A program made the translations under genes and the position numbers. 64,000 bases of DNA, from NCBI GenBank assembly GCA_028023455.1, contig JAQFVV010006200.1, forward strand, positions 4,873,860-4,937,859, given 5' to 3'. The notes below the pieces were generated by a model. That model searched no databases, was not told the origin of the DNA, and saw only the letters and a list, made by a program, of their open reading frames with translations. Positions 48,881 to 61,359 of this stretch are shown one piece after another (position 1 is the first letter of the stretch; each line of letters starts with the position of its first letter). Source of the stretch: Epiperipatus broadwayi. Its lineage: Eukaryota; Onychophora; Udeonychophora; Euonychophora; Peripatidae.

Positions 48881-49035
48881 AATTTTGATGTGAGTCTGAT
48901 GTATAAAGTCTGACCCCAGTATCATATCTTCTATTAAATTTGTCATCAATAATAGCATATGTTGTATCCTTTGTTTTCCCACCTGTATTTCTCCATATAC
49001 TGAAGTGGAAAATATGTTACACACATTTTTGCTTT
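48880..49035 (-). pseudogene. gypsy element 1: protease C-terminal half
   Basis: In one frame on the minus strand this reads TSVYGEIQVGKQRIQHM, then LIEDMILGSDFIHQTH. The ILGSDFI block is the conserved end of retropepsin-type proteases. The matching N-terminal half with the catalytic Asp lies at 52253-52440, about 3.2 kb away, so the domain is split by an insertion. Confidence 0.75.
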
Positions 49036-49039
49036 ACTG

Positions 49040-52000
49040 TCTGGTGATTCAAAACCTTGAATCAGAGGTTTAAACCCAGCTATATATGTGTTAAATCACT
49101 AGAGAATGAAAGGACACACGTACAAGTTTTAAAACCCTCTTTTGTTTTTGTACTTCCATAAGTTAAACATTTTATTCTAAAAGAATATTTAATAATTTTA
49201 AGTCGGAAATATTTAAATTTCCATTCCCTTTAAATAATCATGTATGTGTGTTCCATATTACTAAAAATATATTTTTGGATATTAAATATTATGTATATTT
49301 ATTTTATTGTTCACTTATTTTATTTTATGATGCAATACCAAAGAAAGTTCTAGAGAGTAATTAAAATAACTCTGATACTTATAAAATAAAAGAATAATCT
49401 AGATTTAAAAGGGTAATTAATAAATTAAAATCCCTTAGCAAACATAATATTAATGGAAATTATATCTTTTGAATCTATTTCCATTCTTGAAATAGATTAA
49501 AACAATACTCTCTAGAACTTGTTGCATTATCATTGAAAATAAAGAATAGGTGCATTCAGGCCACTTAATGGACATCCAGACCTTATCAAGCAGAAAGAGA
49601 GAATATTCGAGAAGGTCTTGCTAACATATAAATAGAGCCAAAATTTTAAGCTAACTCTCTTAGTGCACCATTTTACCAGGTGTTGCAGAACAGACCAACA
49701 TCAATTTATATTTTGAAATATGAATCCGGAGTAGAGGGACTAAATTTGCTTCCCCTTTCTTCTCCAAAAATCATTTCCATACTGCTATGTTAACCTGCCA
49801 TCTCCGCTTAAGGACTACCTAAATCAAATGCTGAACTAACTGTATCAAGATGCCAAACATTATTTTTCAAAACTTTGCCTTGCTAACCATGTTTTCCTCA
49901 GTTTATAATCTTAGGCATACCAATCTGTATGGATGTCAAGACATCAAGGAATTGAAGGTAAATCCTAATCATGCCGCTAACATGAAAACTTTTTAAACTT
50001 TCATTTCAAAATCTAAACTATTTGTAATGTAATTCTCTTTTTGTTTAAACATGGCATTGTAATACTAATTGTAACTATTCTATAAAGTAATAACTCTCTT
50101 TCTGTTATAAAAATCTAATGCACGAATCTGTAACTTTATTTTTTTAATGCAATTTTTACTGGGTTTCACAATTTTTATTCTTAATATTTTTAAATGCGGC
50201 AAACTTTTAATTTCTATATTGTAAATTTTGTATGGTTTAATTTAATATGTTAATAGTTCAATCTAGTGAACCGATCCTAAATTTTGTTATTAGATATCCT
50301 CGATATTATGGGATGTTAAATCATAAATGTAAGCTTTCTTACCTAACTAAATGTTTGCTCGATTGAATAATATTTTTTTAAGTTGTTCTATTTGCTTAGT
50401 GGCAGATTATTCACTGCTACATTTAATTTATGACTTTATTACCATGTTAACGCTATTGATTTTATTTTCATATTATATTTTAAAGTAAACTTAATGACCT
50501 TACCTTTGCTGTTTTTTTATTATGTGGTCAATCATTGGCCCATCACACCATCTAGCATAGTAATTATTTTACAGAATTAATTACTAGTTAGCATATTAAT
50601 ATTTGTTTAATGAAGGGAACTATAATCCCTCTTTTATGTTTTGGCATCCTAACCAATATTGAAGGTCATTTGTGTGCCTTTCGAGAGGGATCAAATTATG
50701 TCATATCATTACGCTAGATTCTATTAAATTATGAGGGCCTTAATTCAAATATCAGTGTCATTAAGAACCTGATTTATTTTTTATTATTAGCATTGCTTGG
50801 CTTAGATAACATTACGAAATTTCCTCATTTTGCTTTGTCAAACTTAAAACCCGGAGGAACAGGATTATTTTACTTATGGTATATCCGTGAATGGGGTTTG
50901 GAAGCACTGACTCCAGGATATTGTCAGGTTGTAGATAGGCTCTGCATGGGGTAACACTGGAAGTAAACTGGACCATGGATTCCTGTGCAACCACCTTTTA
51001 CAAATGCTGACCTGTCACATGTACAGCATTTCATATTCTTATATAATTGATGAAGCGTTCCTCCTAAAATGGACTCAATCTTTTCTAGCATTATGATTTA
51101 GTCAGCACCGCGATTCTTGTTTAACAATTCTTATATTTGCCCACTTTAAATCTGTAAGACATAATGCCATGATTTTTAAATCTGTCTCATATTTTCATTT
51201 ATATTATAAGTTAGGGAATGTCATTTTAAAGCTTATTTAAGCTACCCGCCCTATCATTGAAACAATGTTTGAGTGCGCTAACAAATAATACTAAATAAAT
51301 CCTTTCCAATCAAAAAGGAATATAATAAAATACAAATTACTTTTCTGACTGAACATTTAAAGTCTAATGACTATTTAAGTGAATAATGTAAATTATAAAA
51401 TATTTTCGTATGTGGTTCAAATGAACTATAGTAAATTAATGTAACTTATATCCCATTTATCTGTTTTTAAGGTCATTTATTTTTCATAAAATAATATTAG
51501 TGTCCAAGTTATAATATGGTAAAATTGGTATCTACTGTTAACATATTAGGCCGTATCTTTTGACTATCTGTACTTTTTTTTTTTAATCATTGTATTCAAT
51601 TGCAGATTTGCATGTTGTTTAATCATTAACTTATGTACTATTATTATGTAATTCCTTCAATATGAAAATCAGCATTTATAATCAAGTGAAACCCAAAATT
51701 CTATTAGTGTTATATGTAAATAGATTCATGACTGTTTGTTAAAATTAAATATTTGTTTATTCATTTTTCTAATTAACATTAATAAATTATTAACCATATA
51801 ATTGGTATTTAATTCTGCTTTGCCTCTTGATTTATGCATACACATCGTTAATTGGATTGCGTTACATATAGCTCATTTCCATTGACTTTAGGCAAACTTA
51901 GATTTATTAATGAATTTTGTTGAAAAGTCTAATTATAATCTTAAGCTATTTCATTCTGTTGGGAGTGGGGGTTCGAAGCCTAGTAGTATTATCATTCTCT

Positions 52001-52250
52001 ATAGATCTCTTGTTTCTTTGCTGTTGCTCCAGAACAGAAATGAATAAAATTTCATTTGTTATCATCAGAAATGTTGTTAGTAATGTTATAGATCTGGAAA
52101 ATAGGCAATAGGGCATAGTTCATGATTGTTCCTGACTTATGTATCTTGCACATGACTGGACTCGAAGTACTTTTGCCTAGATGCTAGCTCTTGTTAGACA
52201 AACATACAATTCTGACCAGTACAATACCTGCATGGGGTCGAGCCTAAGTC
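49040..52250. mobile_element. nested insertion of about 3.1-3.2 kb within gypsy protease
   Basis: This segment lies between the two halves of one protease domain and has none of the gypsy pol blocks. Its edges are placed only from loss of protease similarity (left 49035-49110, right 52200-52255). No long coding frame is seen. It holds a TATA-like AACATATAAATAG at about 49622, a less AT-rich leader-like patch (49650-49960) ending in a donor-like GGTAAATCC, and a second such patch at 50820-51120. I found neither clear terminal repeats nor a target duplication. Its class is unknown. It could be a large non-autonomous element or an LTR-bearing fragment related to 31.1-33.9 kb. Confidence 0.6.
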
Positions 52251-52252
52251 TT

Positions 52253-52440
52253 TTACCATTTTCCATCATTATTTCTGATTTTTTTAAGAGGTAATATGTG
52301 TATTTTTCCTTCCTGATTCCTAATTTGGTTTAGTATTTCTTTCAAGATTATGGAGACTTGGCTACCTGAATCCAACAAAGCTTGTATTTGAATCCCATGT
52401 ACTTTTACTGTGATCACAGGGCATGTTTGGTCAGCCATTG
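52253..52440 (-). pseudogene. gypsy element 1: protease N-terminal half
   Basis: Reads MADQTCPVITVKVHGIQIQA, then LLDSGSQVSIILKE. DSG is the catalytic aspartate motif of retropepsin-type proteases. The frame ends at a stop where the nested insertion begins. The C-terminal half is at 48880-49035. Confidence 0.85.
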
Positions 52441-53006
52441 TCTATACTCTTTCTTCTTCTGTTACCACATTTAACACTTTGGATTTAGTTTCTTCTCGAT
52501 CACATTGTTCCTGTATCCTCTACCCGAAGTGCTTCCCACACCTCTTCCAATCCTTTATGGATACAGATCATTAGTCTATCCTGTATTTTTTTGGCATGTT
52601 TCTCTTTATTATAACTCATCATCTGGTATTCTGGGATCAGGTATTCGATTATCTTTTTTAACTTTGCCATTTGTTTAAAAAAAAACTGTATATACCTTAT
52701 TCCCTCCTCTTTTATATATATTTCTCTTTCTCTATCCCTTCACATTTTTTCTTGATTTTCTATGCTCCAAAATCTACGCATTAACACTTTAATGTATCTT
52801 TTAAATTGTCCAGCCTCTCATTTATAGCTCTCCACCAATCTCATGCTATGCCCACCAAATGGTTACTTGCTATTATTATTTTTTCTTTCTCACCTACTTT
52901 ATATATCTTGAAACAATCTTCTAGGCTCTCTGTATGTTCAAATAAAGTCTCCTCTTCTTTTCCTTTGAAAATTTTTATTTCAATTCTGTCTTGCATTTTT
53001 ACTCCA
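52440..53006 (-). pseudogene. gypsy element 1: Gag
   Basis: From ATG at about 53006 the minus strand reads RIEIKIFKGKEEETLFEHTE, then IIIASNHLVGIA, a stop, and DWWRAINERLD. The FxG...E...L.G.A..WW layout is that of the Retrotrans_gag domain. Further on, near 52690-52520, MAKLKKIIEYLIPEYQMMSY and KHAKKIQDRLMICIHKGLEE read on until a stop at about 52512. Sequence continues in another frame to join the protease. At about 190 codons it is a short Gag without an obvious CCHC knuckle. Confidence 0.75.
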
Positions 53007-53197
53007 ATTATTTATTATCTAAATAAAATTACTTCTTGTAGCATAAAACCCTCCCCCAACCAAAACACAAACTGTAAGATCCCATCTAAAACCCACCTCA
53101 CTTATATCACAACTCTTATCTCTGGTCGTTTATTTTTCTCACAAGCCCCAACACACTAGGTATGCCATTTTCTACCTTTTTCTCTGTGTAACACCTC

Positions 53198-53515
53198 TGT
53201 GCCACTACTTCAGATTAGAAAATTAAAATAATTAATTACAAAATTGTTTCCAAAAACTTTTAACATTTTTTTTCTACCAGTTTCGATTTAATTTCTCAAT
53301 CCAATTAAAAAAATAAATATTCTACCTTTTTTTTTTCTCTTTCTTTTTTTTTTAAAAAAAATCCCAATAAAAAACTAATAAATAATGCCAAAAAAAAAAC
53401 TTCCTATACACACAGCTTTTATTACCTATTTTCTACCTAATATATATATGTGTATATGCATATATTCACATACACACAGAGAACATAACATGAACTGATC
53501 AAAATTATCGGCTCA
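53198..53515 (-). mobile_element. 5' LTR of gypsy element 1
   Basis: 318 bp, partner of 45725-46041. Ends are TGAGCC...GGCACA on the element strand. The outer flank is ATAT (53516-53519), matching 45721-45724. About 190 bp of leader separates it from the Gag start. I could not identify the tRNA primer for the primer-binding site. Confidence 0.93.
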
Positions 53516-53519
53516 ATAT

Positions 53520-53990
53520 ATAAAAATAATGAGGAAAATTCCAATTAATGAACATATACAAAATTAAATACTTCCAAAAAAAATATAGTACAAATATACT
53601 TTGTAACAGGATATCCCATATATGTGTAAAAGCTTTTTACAAATTATTCCAAGTCTAATTATTTATTATTTTATTTTATTAAATCACATTAATTTTTAAT
53701 ATGACCTTTTAAGACTCTGCAACTCAAGCAGATGAATAAATATGATTAATATTTACATAGAAATCATAACCCAAGTCAGACAGAGATTTAATAAAGTATT
53801 AAACCGACAGTCACCTTTCCAGATTGAGGTAACACTTTCTGGCTGTATGAAATGTGAAACACCTCATGAAGATTATTTATAATGGTTTAAACCCAGGGCA
53901 CCATCCAATACTTAAACTGGAACCCATGAAATGTTATCAACACGTTTCAAGTGCTTGACCGATGGTTAGTTCTTAAACATAAGTCCGGCA
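53520..53990. other. short unassigned stretch
   Basis: At 53599-53645, TATCCCATATATGTG and AAAGCTTTTTACAAATTATT are shared with 57950-57990 as a direct repeat. No coding region. Confidence 0.4.
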
Positions 53991-54036
53991 AAAATGGAGA
54001 GAGAAAGAAATGTAAATGACAACAATAATTTACATT

Positions 54037-54203
<167 letters not shown>

Positions 54204-54219
54204 AATATTTAACACATAA

Positions 54220-55035
54220 AATGAATATGCATACTCCCGAATGATATCTAAAGTTCTATTCGGGAGAATTTAAAAGTTTAATACTAGTATTAAGAATTCA
54301 AAAGTTCTATTAATGATATCAATGAATATATTTACCCAGATGTAAGCACAATTTCTGGTTTTCATATGTGGGTGATCATCCTTTCTTCTGATCCTGTCAT
54401 ATCCATGGTAAGCATATATTTTAGCATAAGTGAAGCTTCTCTTTGTTCAGCATCCTATTGCACGAACTGTTTCCCTTGATTTGATGTTATAGGTTCAAAC
54501 ATTGGCAAAAAGCAAGTCAGAATAATATATATGGCACTTGGGTAATATACTCCGGAAACGAGTAGAGGATAAATGACCAAACACCAGCTTTTGGAGCTAG
54601 CTAGTCACTGATTTCTCTCTTGGTACAATCATAAAAGAATGTTTTTATCATGCTGTATTTTTAGCTGCTTATAGATTCTGTTCACTGCTGCTGGTTGACC
54701 TCGGTTATATTATTATTATTTTTTAATGTCTTTTATAAATTTTCGGAATAGTTTCAATCCTTTGAATCGATTGAAGAATCACAATCCCCACTAACTGAAG
54801 ATTAGACAATTTTCAGTTTTTTATATTCTCTAATCCCAGGTTTGCTCAAGTTTTCAGCTACGCTATCAATACCTTTGATCTTTAAAATTTTTTAAATTAG
54901 TACATTTGTTTATTCTCTTATTTTTCCAATTTAATTTCACTAAAATTAGTCCTATGCTGTTCATTTAATCAGACTGGAATCTTAATCTCCAGAACCTGAT
55001 TAGTTTTGTACAAATTGTTTTAATTAATTACAAAA
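54220..55035. other. unassigned stretch
   Basis: Less AT-rich patches near 54350-54600 have no recognised coding or repeat identity. Confidence 0.4.
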
Positions 55036-55038
55036 AAT

Positions 55039-55149
55039 GTCAAGCGTTGTTAGCCGAGATGTTATCGCAGCCGCCTTGCAAGCAAGAAGTTAGTTGCAGA
55101 CGGTTGTTGGTTCGCGTCCCGGCCGATGCCATGACATATGGAAAAAAAA
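55039..55149 (+). repeat. tRNA-derived SINE, copy 4
   Basis: Starts GTCAAGCGTTGTTAGCCGAG and runs through GCAGCCGCCTTGCAAGCAAG, an extra GTTAGTTGCAGACGGTTGTT block, the good B box GGTTCGCGTCCC and GATGCCATGACATATG, then oligo-A. It shares the extra block with copy 1, supporting a subfamily whose anticodon-like triplet differs from tRNA-Gly(TCC). Confidence 0.88.
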
Positions 55150-55159
55150 TCTTTTTCCA

Positions 55160-56270
55160 CTTAAAAAAGTGCTTTTAACAAAAAGTACCCTTGAAAGAAT
55201 CATATAAAAAGAAAAATACATAAAAGAATGATAAGTTATAATTAATAAATAATTTTTAACTTATTCCCAACTTTTTCTTTTTATTTTAACTTTTCCTTTT
55301 TTTTTTTTTTCAAATTATTAAATATTGATATCAGTTTTCTATTTCATTTTTTTAACTTTTATTTTTTTTAAAAAAAGTAAATCATGTAACTTGTAAATAT
55401 ACACACGCTTACACAATGTGTATATATACACATTGTTACATTATACCCTCCCCAATTGAGAATTTAAATGTGTCAATCCCTTTTTTTTAGGAACTGACTA
55501 CTTTAAATTCTTCATTTTTAATAACTTTAATTATTTTTCAAAGTGCCTGACAGTTTTTCTTTCACTATCAAACAATAAATGGTAATATCAAGACAGATAG
55601 ACAGAAAAGTATTAGGCAATTCAACACACAGATCGTTTTTATGCTGATTAAACCAACTTTTAATTTCTTGCAGAAGTTATGACTAGAGCATGGGCCAATT
55701 TTGTGCACAACGGATCATGAACATGGACCATAAGATCACACCCATACACCTTAATCTTAATTTAGCTTTTTTTTGATAATGATTTATTTTCATTATTACT
55801 TTTATCATTATTAGTTTCACATTTATTTATTTGACTTTTATTTTGAATGTGTCATTTTAATTTATTTTATCTTTTTTTAAAAAAAAACTTTTTATTTTTA
55901 CATATTTATTTAAGTCATGGTCCACTGTTTTTTATAGACTTATTAGTTGTGTTTGCCACAACAATAGAGAAGACATAATTGAGGGGTTTGTCATGTGTTT
56001 TAACTTGTTTTGACATTTTTAAAACACTAAATTCTTTAAAAATTTATTTATACCTTTTATTATTTATTAAAATTCTTCATTATTAAGGCTAACTTTGATA
56101 CTCATTTTCTTTATTTGTGATCCTTGGTCATTATTAATTAGGTCAAGCTGGCGAATCCATCGGATTACATATTTAGTTTTTATCTCGCATTTCTTTAATA
56201 TTTTTTCTTTTTATTGAATAGCCACTCATGCAAGGAGGAATTTGGAATCACCCTTTGGCCTTTTTTTAGC
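55160..56270. other. AT-rich stretch, possibly eroded retroelement
   Basis: No catalytic motif or gene was recognised between the SINE and the Gag remnant. Several T-rich runs. Confidence 0.4.
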
Positions 56271-56279
56271 CTTCTATGA

Positions 56280-57590
56280 GTAATATCAGAATCACTCCCA
56301 GTTCTCCAAAAGATTTTTGTTTTTTGGGGGCTATTGGAATAATATCTTTTTCGAGCTCCAGCCCTTGCTTTTGTTCTGTATCTATATCCTATGGCATTTG
56401 TGTCCAGTTACTAGGTTGGGATTTAAATTCCTGATCTTTCATATTATATGTAGTTCTGGTGCTTTCGAAAGCACTCAATAATTTCACAATCTGTTCCACT
56501 ATTTTTCTTTCGGTACCTATAAGCATTTGTTTAATGTTATGAGAGAAATTATGATGAACTATCTTAGTAATTTCTAGTTCAGAGTGAATTGGCCATTAAC
56601 GAATGCAGATTCACCACTTGCCTTTTGAAGAAGGAAACAAAAGGTTCATCAGGTCACCATTTATCTTATGACCTCTGGTGATGAATATTTCCAATAACTA
56701 TCTAATAGAGCTTTTTTATATTCAGCAAAAGTGATGGGTTTATAGTACAGAGAATCCCCACCAAGATTGAGACCCCCCTTGTAAATGGCTACATACAATT
56801 GTGATCATGGCTTCTTTGACTAGCTGATTCAAGGTAAAATACCACTCCAAGCTGTTTAAATGTTCCATAGGAGCTTCCTCTAGGTGGCCAGAAAATATCT
56901 GAATTTTCAAAAACTGATTCACGATTGCCATATTATTTATAATGTGCATGTTTGGTCTTAGCTAGTCAGTCTTTTTTACTTCTGTTTGCATGCTATATTT
57001 GCTATAATTCATTTGATTTATTTTTAAAGTTAAATTAGTAATTTTGATTTTTATATCCTCAATTAGTTTGCTATTTTCTATCTTGGTTTCCTCTACTGCC
57101 TCTCTCACTAGCTCTATCTTTACTTCATGTTCTATTTTATTTGTTTCTATTATTTGGTAAACAGTCTCTATTTGATTCTCTACTTGTATTTTATTCTCAT
57201 TTATTTCTTTTCTAATTTCTTCTTTCATTTGATCATAACCTATTATGATCTGATCTTTAAATTTTTTAAGCATTTCAGCTTGCACTTATAATTATCTATT
57301 CATTTCATTATTTTGGTTTTTAAGCTCTTTGGTTATTTTTTTACTTTCTTCAGCTGCTTCCTTTTGTTTTTCAACCATGCACATTATTAATGCTATGATT
57401 TCCCTCTTTTCTGGTTTGTTCATAATTCCTATTCATTTTTAGTTTGCTGTTCATTGCTAGGAACATTCTTCATTTTTTAATCTGTATTATTTTGCTGTTC
57501 CCTGCCAGGAATATTCTCCATTTGTTGTTCACTGGGCACATTTTCTATTTCCTTAACTTGAGTCTCCATTTTGGCTCTTTTTCTTGTCAT
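56280..57590 (-). pseudogene. Ty3/gypsy element 3: Gag remnant
   Basis: Minus-strand coding starts with ATG at 57590 (MTRKRAKMETQ). A Q/N-rich leader follows, then a coiled coil with MNKPEKREIIALIMCMVEKQ and a 107-codon frame at 57285-56962 of E/K/I heptads. Next comes a 69-codon frame at 56949-56740 with KIQIFSGHLEEAPMEHLN and CSHLQGGSQSWWG, the Retrotrans_gag signature. Downstream pieces (YKKALLDSYWKYSSPEV near 56700, QIVKLLSAFESTRTTYN near 56480) continue Gag with stops and frameshifts. No protease or pol follows before the SINE at 55039. It resembles the Gag at 37.0 kb in layout but not clearly in sequence. Confidence 0.72.
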
Positions 57591-57934
57591 TTGAGATTTT
57601 TAAACAACTTTTTATATAATACCTCTTTTTTTTAATACCATGATTTCTTCACAAGCAGTGTGTTTACTAATTTATTTATTTACTAATTTAATTTAATTTC
57701 TTTATTACTTCATTCTTTCTTTAATCTATAATTAAATATGAGTGCTCTCTTGATTTGCCCCCTTATATTTCTTTTCTAACATATAAAATTATCATTAATG
57801 CTGTTTGTTCTCTCCCATCTCTCATAAATGTATTCACTTTAATTATTATATATTCTTTTTTATGTGAGCCGATTATTTATATTACACATTTTGAAAAAAA
57901 AATTTAAATTAATGTTTGAGCCCAACAATGGTGG

Positions 57935-58090
57935 CCATTTGTAATGGGATTGCCCATATATGTATAAAAGCTTTTTACAAATAATTCCAGGTCTTGGATA
58001 TGTTATCAAGGAAACTTCTTTTAAGCAATAAAGATAAAAATCCACTTTTATACATGGTCTAATATATTTATATAGTCAATACAAAGAGTA
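57935..58090 (+). repeat. LTR-like fragment adjoining Gag remnant
   Basis: TGTAATGGGATTGCCCATAT at about 57944 and the following AAAGCTTTTTACAAATAATT are shared with 53599-53645. The rest (AATAAAGATAAAAATCCACT, ATATATTTATATAG) is shared with 16990-17090. Two partial copies elsewhere show a dispersed family, probably an LTR. Confidence 0.5.
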
Positions 58091-58116
58091 AAAATATTAA
58101 TTAAAAGAAGTTTAAA

Positions 58117-58223
58117 GTCAAGCATTGGTGGTCAAGAGATCAGCAACAGCTGCTTTACAAGCAGTTGTCCCAGGTTAGTGGGTTCGCTTCCTGGCTGATG
58201 CTATGACACATGAGGAAAAAAAA
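58117..58223 (+). repeat. tRNA-Gly-derived SINE, copy 5
   Basis: Starts GTCAAGCATTGGTGGTCAAG and continues AGCTGCTTTACAAGCAGTTG. The B-box-like GTGGGTTCGCTTCCTGG, TGATGCTATGACACATGAGG and oligo-A complete it. It lacks the extra block of copies 1 and 4. Confidence 0.88.
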
Positions 58224-58229
58224 GAAGTT

Positions 58230-59435
58230 TAAATAAACTGCATTAACAATATATATATATATACACACACAGTATTAAATCCATGAGAATATTAGAGTTT
58301 ATATATATCACATTAGCACATCAACACTCAATTGGATAATAAATAAAATGCAATAAAATGCACTTATTATCCTGGTCTAAAACAGTGAGTGAAAGGGTTA
58401 ATTGCAACGAGACACATTATTACAAAAAGTTACTAGATTGGCAACTTTCTGTTTTGTTACAGTATGTTATAAAATCATTCTGGAAAGAATTTCTGTTCAA
58501 ATAAATAATTATTTTAAATGTTTGAAGTGTCATTTTATTACTAATTAATGGTCTTATATTGAATATCTTTGTAAACCAAATTTAGTATCATATCAATAGT
58601 TTTCATACAATGAAAATAGTGACTGTAAAATTTCCTTTGAATCTCAGTAGTAATTGCAATCACATTTTAATTCTCTCTCATTCTTCTTTACCACATGAAG
58701 TAGTGAATTTCCATTATAACATATTGTAATAAAATGGGTTTTTATCTGGTATGCTAATAAATTAGTTAGGTCATCACAGTGGGTAAGAGGGCCTGTCTAT
58801 GGTCCCTGCACCTATATTTACACATACACTTTAACTGCTTGGGTCTAGAGCGCCATATTGCATTTTTTTAAAAACTGGCCTGAGACACACTTTTCACAAT
58901 AACTTCAGTTTTAATTATGTTAGAGGGGAAAAAATTACATTAATAGAAACTAGAAAAACTAAGGAAAACAATAAGCCTAAGACAAATAGTGATAACCATT
59001 TAAAAAATAAGGTAAAAAATATTTCAACATCTGAAATAATTATTACTTTATATTGTTTGTTCATAATTTCTAATTCATCATTAACTAAGTTTAAATTATA
59101 TCTCTAGTGATAATTTCTTTGTATTCCTCACAAAATTATCTTTCAAACCATATATAATATGTCTTACCTGAGATAATCCATGGCTTCAGAATCTCCAAAA
59201 GTATTCGCATAAGAATTCTTTATTTTTATCTTGTACCCCAAAAGTTACCAAATGTCAACAGTGTCTAAAGAAAAAGATTTATCCTAATAAAATATACAAA
59301 AAAATCATACTACTGAAAGATATAATTTAAGATTTTTATTATGATAGCAAAGATAAAAAAATTTACTTATTATAATCTTATATAATTAAAAAAATTTTTT
59401 TTAATGTTTTAAAACATATATCTAATTCAAAGGGT
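58230..59435. other. AT-rich non-coding stretch
   Basis: No gene recognised. Confidence 0.5.
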
Positions 59436-59436
59436 T

Positions 59437-59448
59437 AAACATATGATT

Positions 59449-59485
<37 letters not shown>

Positions 59486-59495
59486 TATGTTTATG

Positions 59496-59535
<40 letters not shown>

Positions 59536-59540
59536 CATAA
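59437..59540. repeat. two TA-core palindromes abutting a LINE 3' end
   Basis: AAACATATGA (59438) pairs with TCATATGTTT around a TA run. Next to it TTATGCAATATA (59491) pairs with TATATTGCATAA (to 59540) around a second TA run. The RTE LINE 3' end starts at the right edge. Confidence 0.85.
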
Positions 59541-61066
59541 TGAAGGTCTCTCCAAGTTTTATCCAGTTTCTCCATTCCATAACCTCTTTTCCAGCACCAC
59601 ACCAGCAAATTTTTCATCCATCCATCTTACATGTGGTTTCTTTAAATATCTTTTAATTCTCTTGGGATCTAAATTAAAACTGTAATTGTCTACTTATTGT
59701 CTCTTCTAAAAATATACCCAGACTATCTCCGCTTTAGTATCTTAATTCTTTTATTGATGTTAGTGATGTCAATTATTTTTCTCATTCATGGTATTTAATT
59801 TGAAATTTCCTCTTGCTATTCCTAACAAACATCTCAATATACTTTGTTGAATGGTGTGAGGTTTCTATAATGCTCTTCTGTTATGTAACCAAGGCTCAGA
59901 TCCATGAATAAGAACTGATAAAACATATATATTAAACATTCCCTTTCAAACACATAGGTATATTTCATTTTGATATTAAGTTATTTCTAACAAAAGCACT
60001 ACATCCAAGTTTAATTCTATAATAAATTTCATTCATTATATGTTTAATTGTATTAATATTCTGATCAAGATATTTGTAAATGGTAACTTCTTCTAATTCA
60101 TGGTTATCAATTATTATTTTCTTCTTTTGTGAAGATTCATTGAACACTGTTTAGTATTTTTAGTATTTCCTTGTAGTCCTACTTTCTTACTTTCATCTGA
60201 TAATTTTTGTAAATATATAAGCAATCCCATTGTAAGTGACTTAAGTAATTTTATTTTACTTTGGCTTACTTACCTTCCCTTTTTAATATACAAAATTGTT
60301 ATAAATTTTTTTGGAGATATGGAATCACTTTGTTATGCATTCTTTTCAAGGTCGTTTTAGTCTCATCGTGTAATTTAATTACTGCTGCTGCATTTTGATA
60401 AACATTCTTCAGAATATGACAACATCCTGGATCTATATTTTGATGATCTAAAGTTTTAATTACCATGGAAATACTTATATAATCAAATGCCTTTTTATAA
60501 TCCAAAAATCCAAAGCATAAAGGCAACTCATATTCATTGATCATTTCTATAGCTTCCTTCTATATTTGGATGAGATCCATTGTGCTAAAATTATTTGTAA
60601 ATCCAAATATGTCTTTTGATTGGTTAGAATCATTTAAAATTTGCTGCAAGTGAATTGTAATAATTTTAGTAAAAATTTTGTATAAAATTTATAGAAGACT
60701 GATACGTCTGTAATTTTTAATATTTTATTTATTATATTCTTCTAACCATCTGGCACATGTTTATCCATTTAGACATTTGGTATATAGCATTGCCAACAAT
60801 TTTTTTACTTCTTTATCTATGTCTTTTAAAATATCAATAATAATTCTATCATTTCCTGGAGTTTTTACATTTCTTCATTGATTTAATTGCATGTTTCAGT
60901 ACTTCATTTAAAATACTTGGCAATTCAAAAGATGTAATGATTTTTTTACAATGCTGTGTGTTTTTTTTTTTGTTATTTCTTACTATATAATTATTTATAA
61001 AACCATTCCAAGCATTTCATGATGTTATCCAATTTTTAGTTGCTAAAACAACTTTCTTCCAATACC
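59538..61066 (-). pseudogene. second RTE-type LINE copy, 5'-truncated
   Basis: Co-linear with 23.43-25.05 kb in the same orientation. Shared landmarks are TCTCCAAGTTT near the 3' end, the minus-strand segment YKYLDQNINT, then YYRIKLGCSAFVRNN at 60147-59965, and PLCFGFLDYKKAFDYI (RT motif A) at 60544-60299. Similarity ends at about 61066, where the other copy continues into the upstream RT and endonuclease, so this copy is 5'-truncated. Stops and frameshifts are frequent. It is more decayed than the first copy. Confidence 0.85.
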
Positions 61067-61145
61067 AATAGGTTACACAGAGGCTAAATTCTCCATACAG
61101 ACTACACACATATATCTACATACATACTGTAACAGATTTGTACAT

Positions 61146-61346
61146 TCATGTAACAAAATTCAGAATCCAAACAAAATACAACAAAGCTGATGGAAATGAG
61201 ATGATGAGTTCCCGAATCTGATCAAGCTTCCACTCATTTACCAGTACTCCATGATTTAACCCCTTATGAGTGACATTTCTGAGGTTACACTCGGTCTCAA
61301 TTTCTTCAGCAAGCTGGCTCCGAACAGAGAGAAACATAAGACTCAA
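61146..61346 (-). CDS. possible exon, unknown product
   Basis: On the minus strand a pyrimidine-rich TTTCTCTCTGTTCGGAG precedes an open segment with balanced composition, including SQLAEEIETECNLRNVTHKG and NEWKLDQIRELI. I recognise no domain. It may be linked with the minus-strand segments at 61972-62256 and 63047-63295, which lie upstream on the same strand. Confidence 0.22.
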   Translation of the reverse strand: MSLMFLSVRSQLAEEIETECNLRNVTHKGLNHGVLVNEWKLDQIRELIISFPSALLYFVWILNFVT

Positions 61347-61359
61347 GGGGGAATTAATG

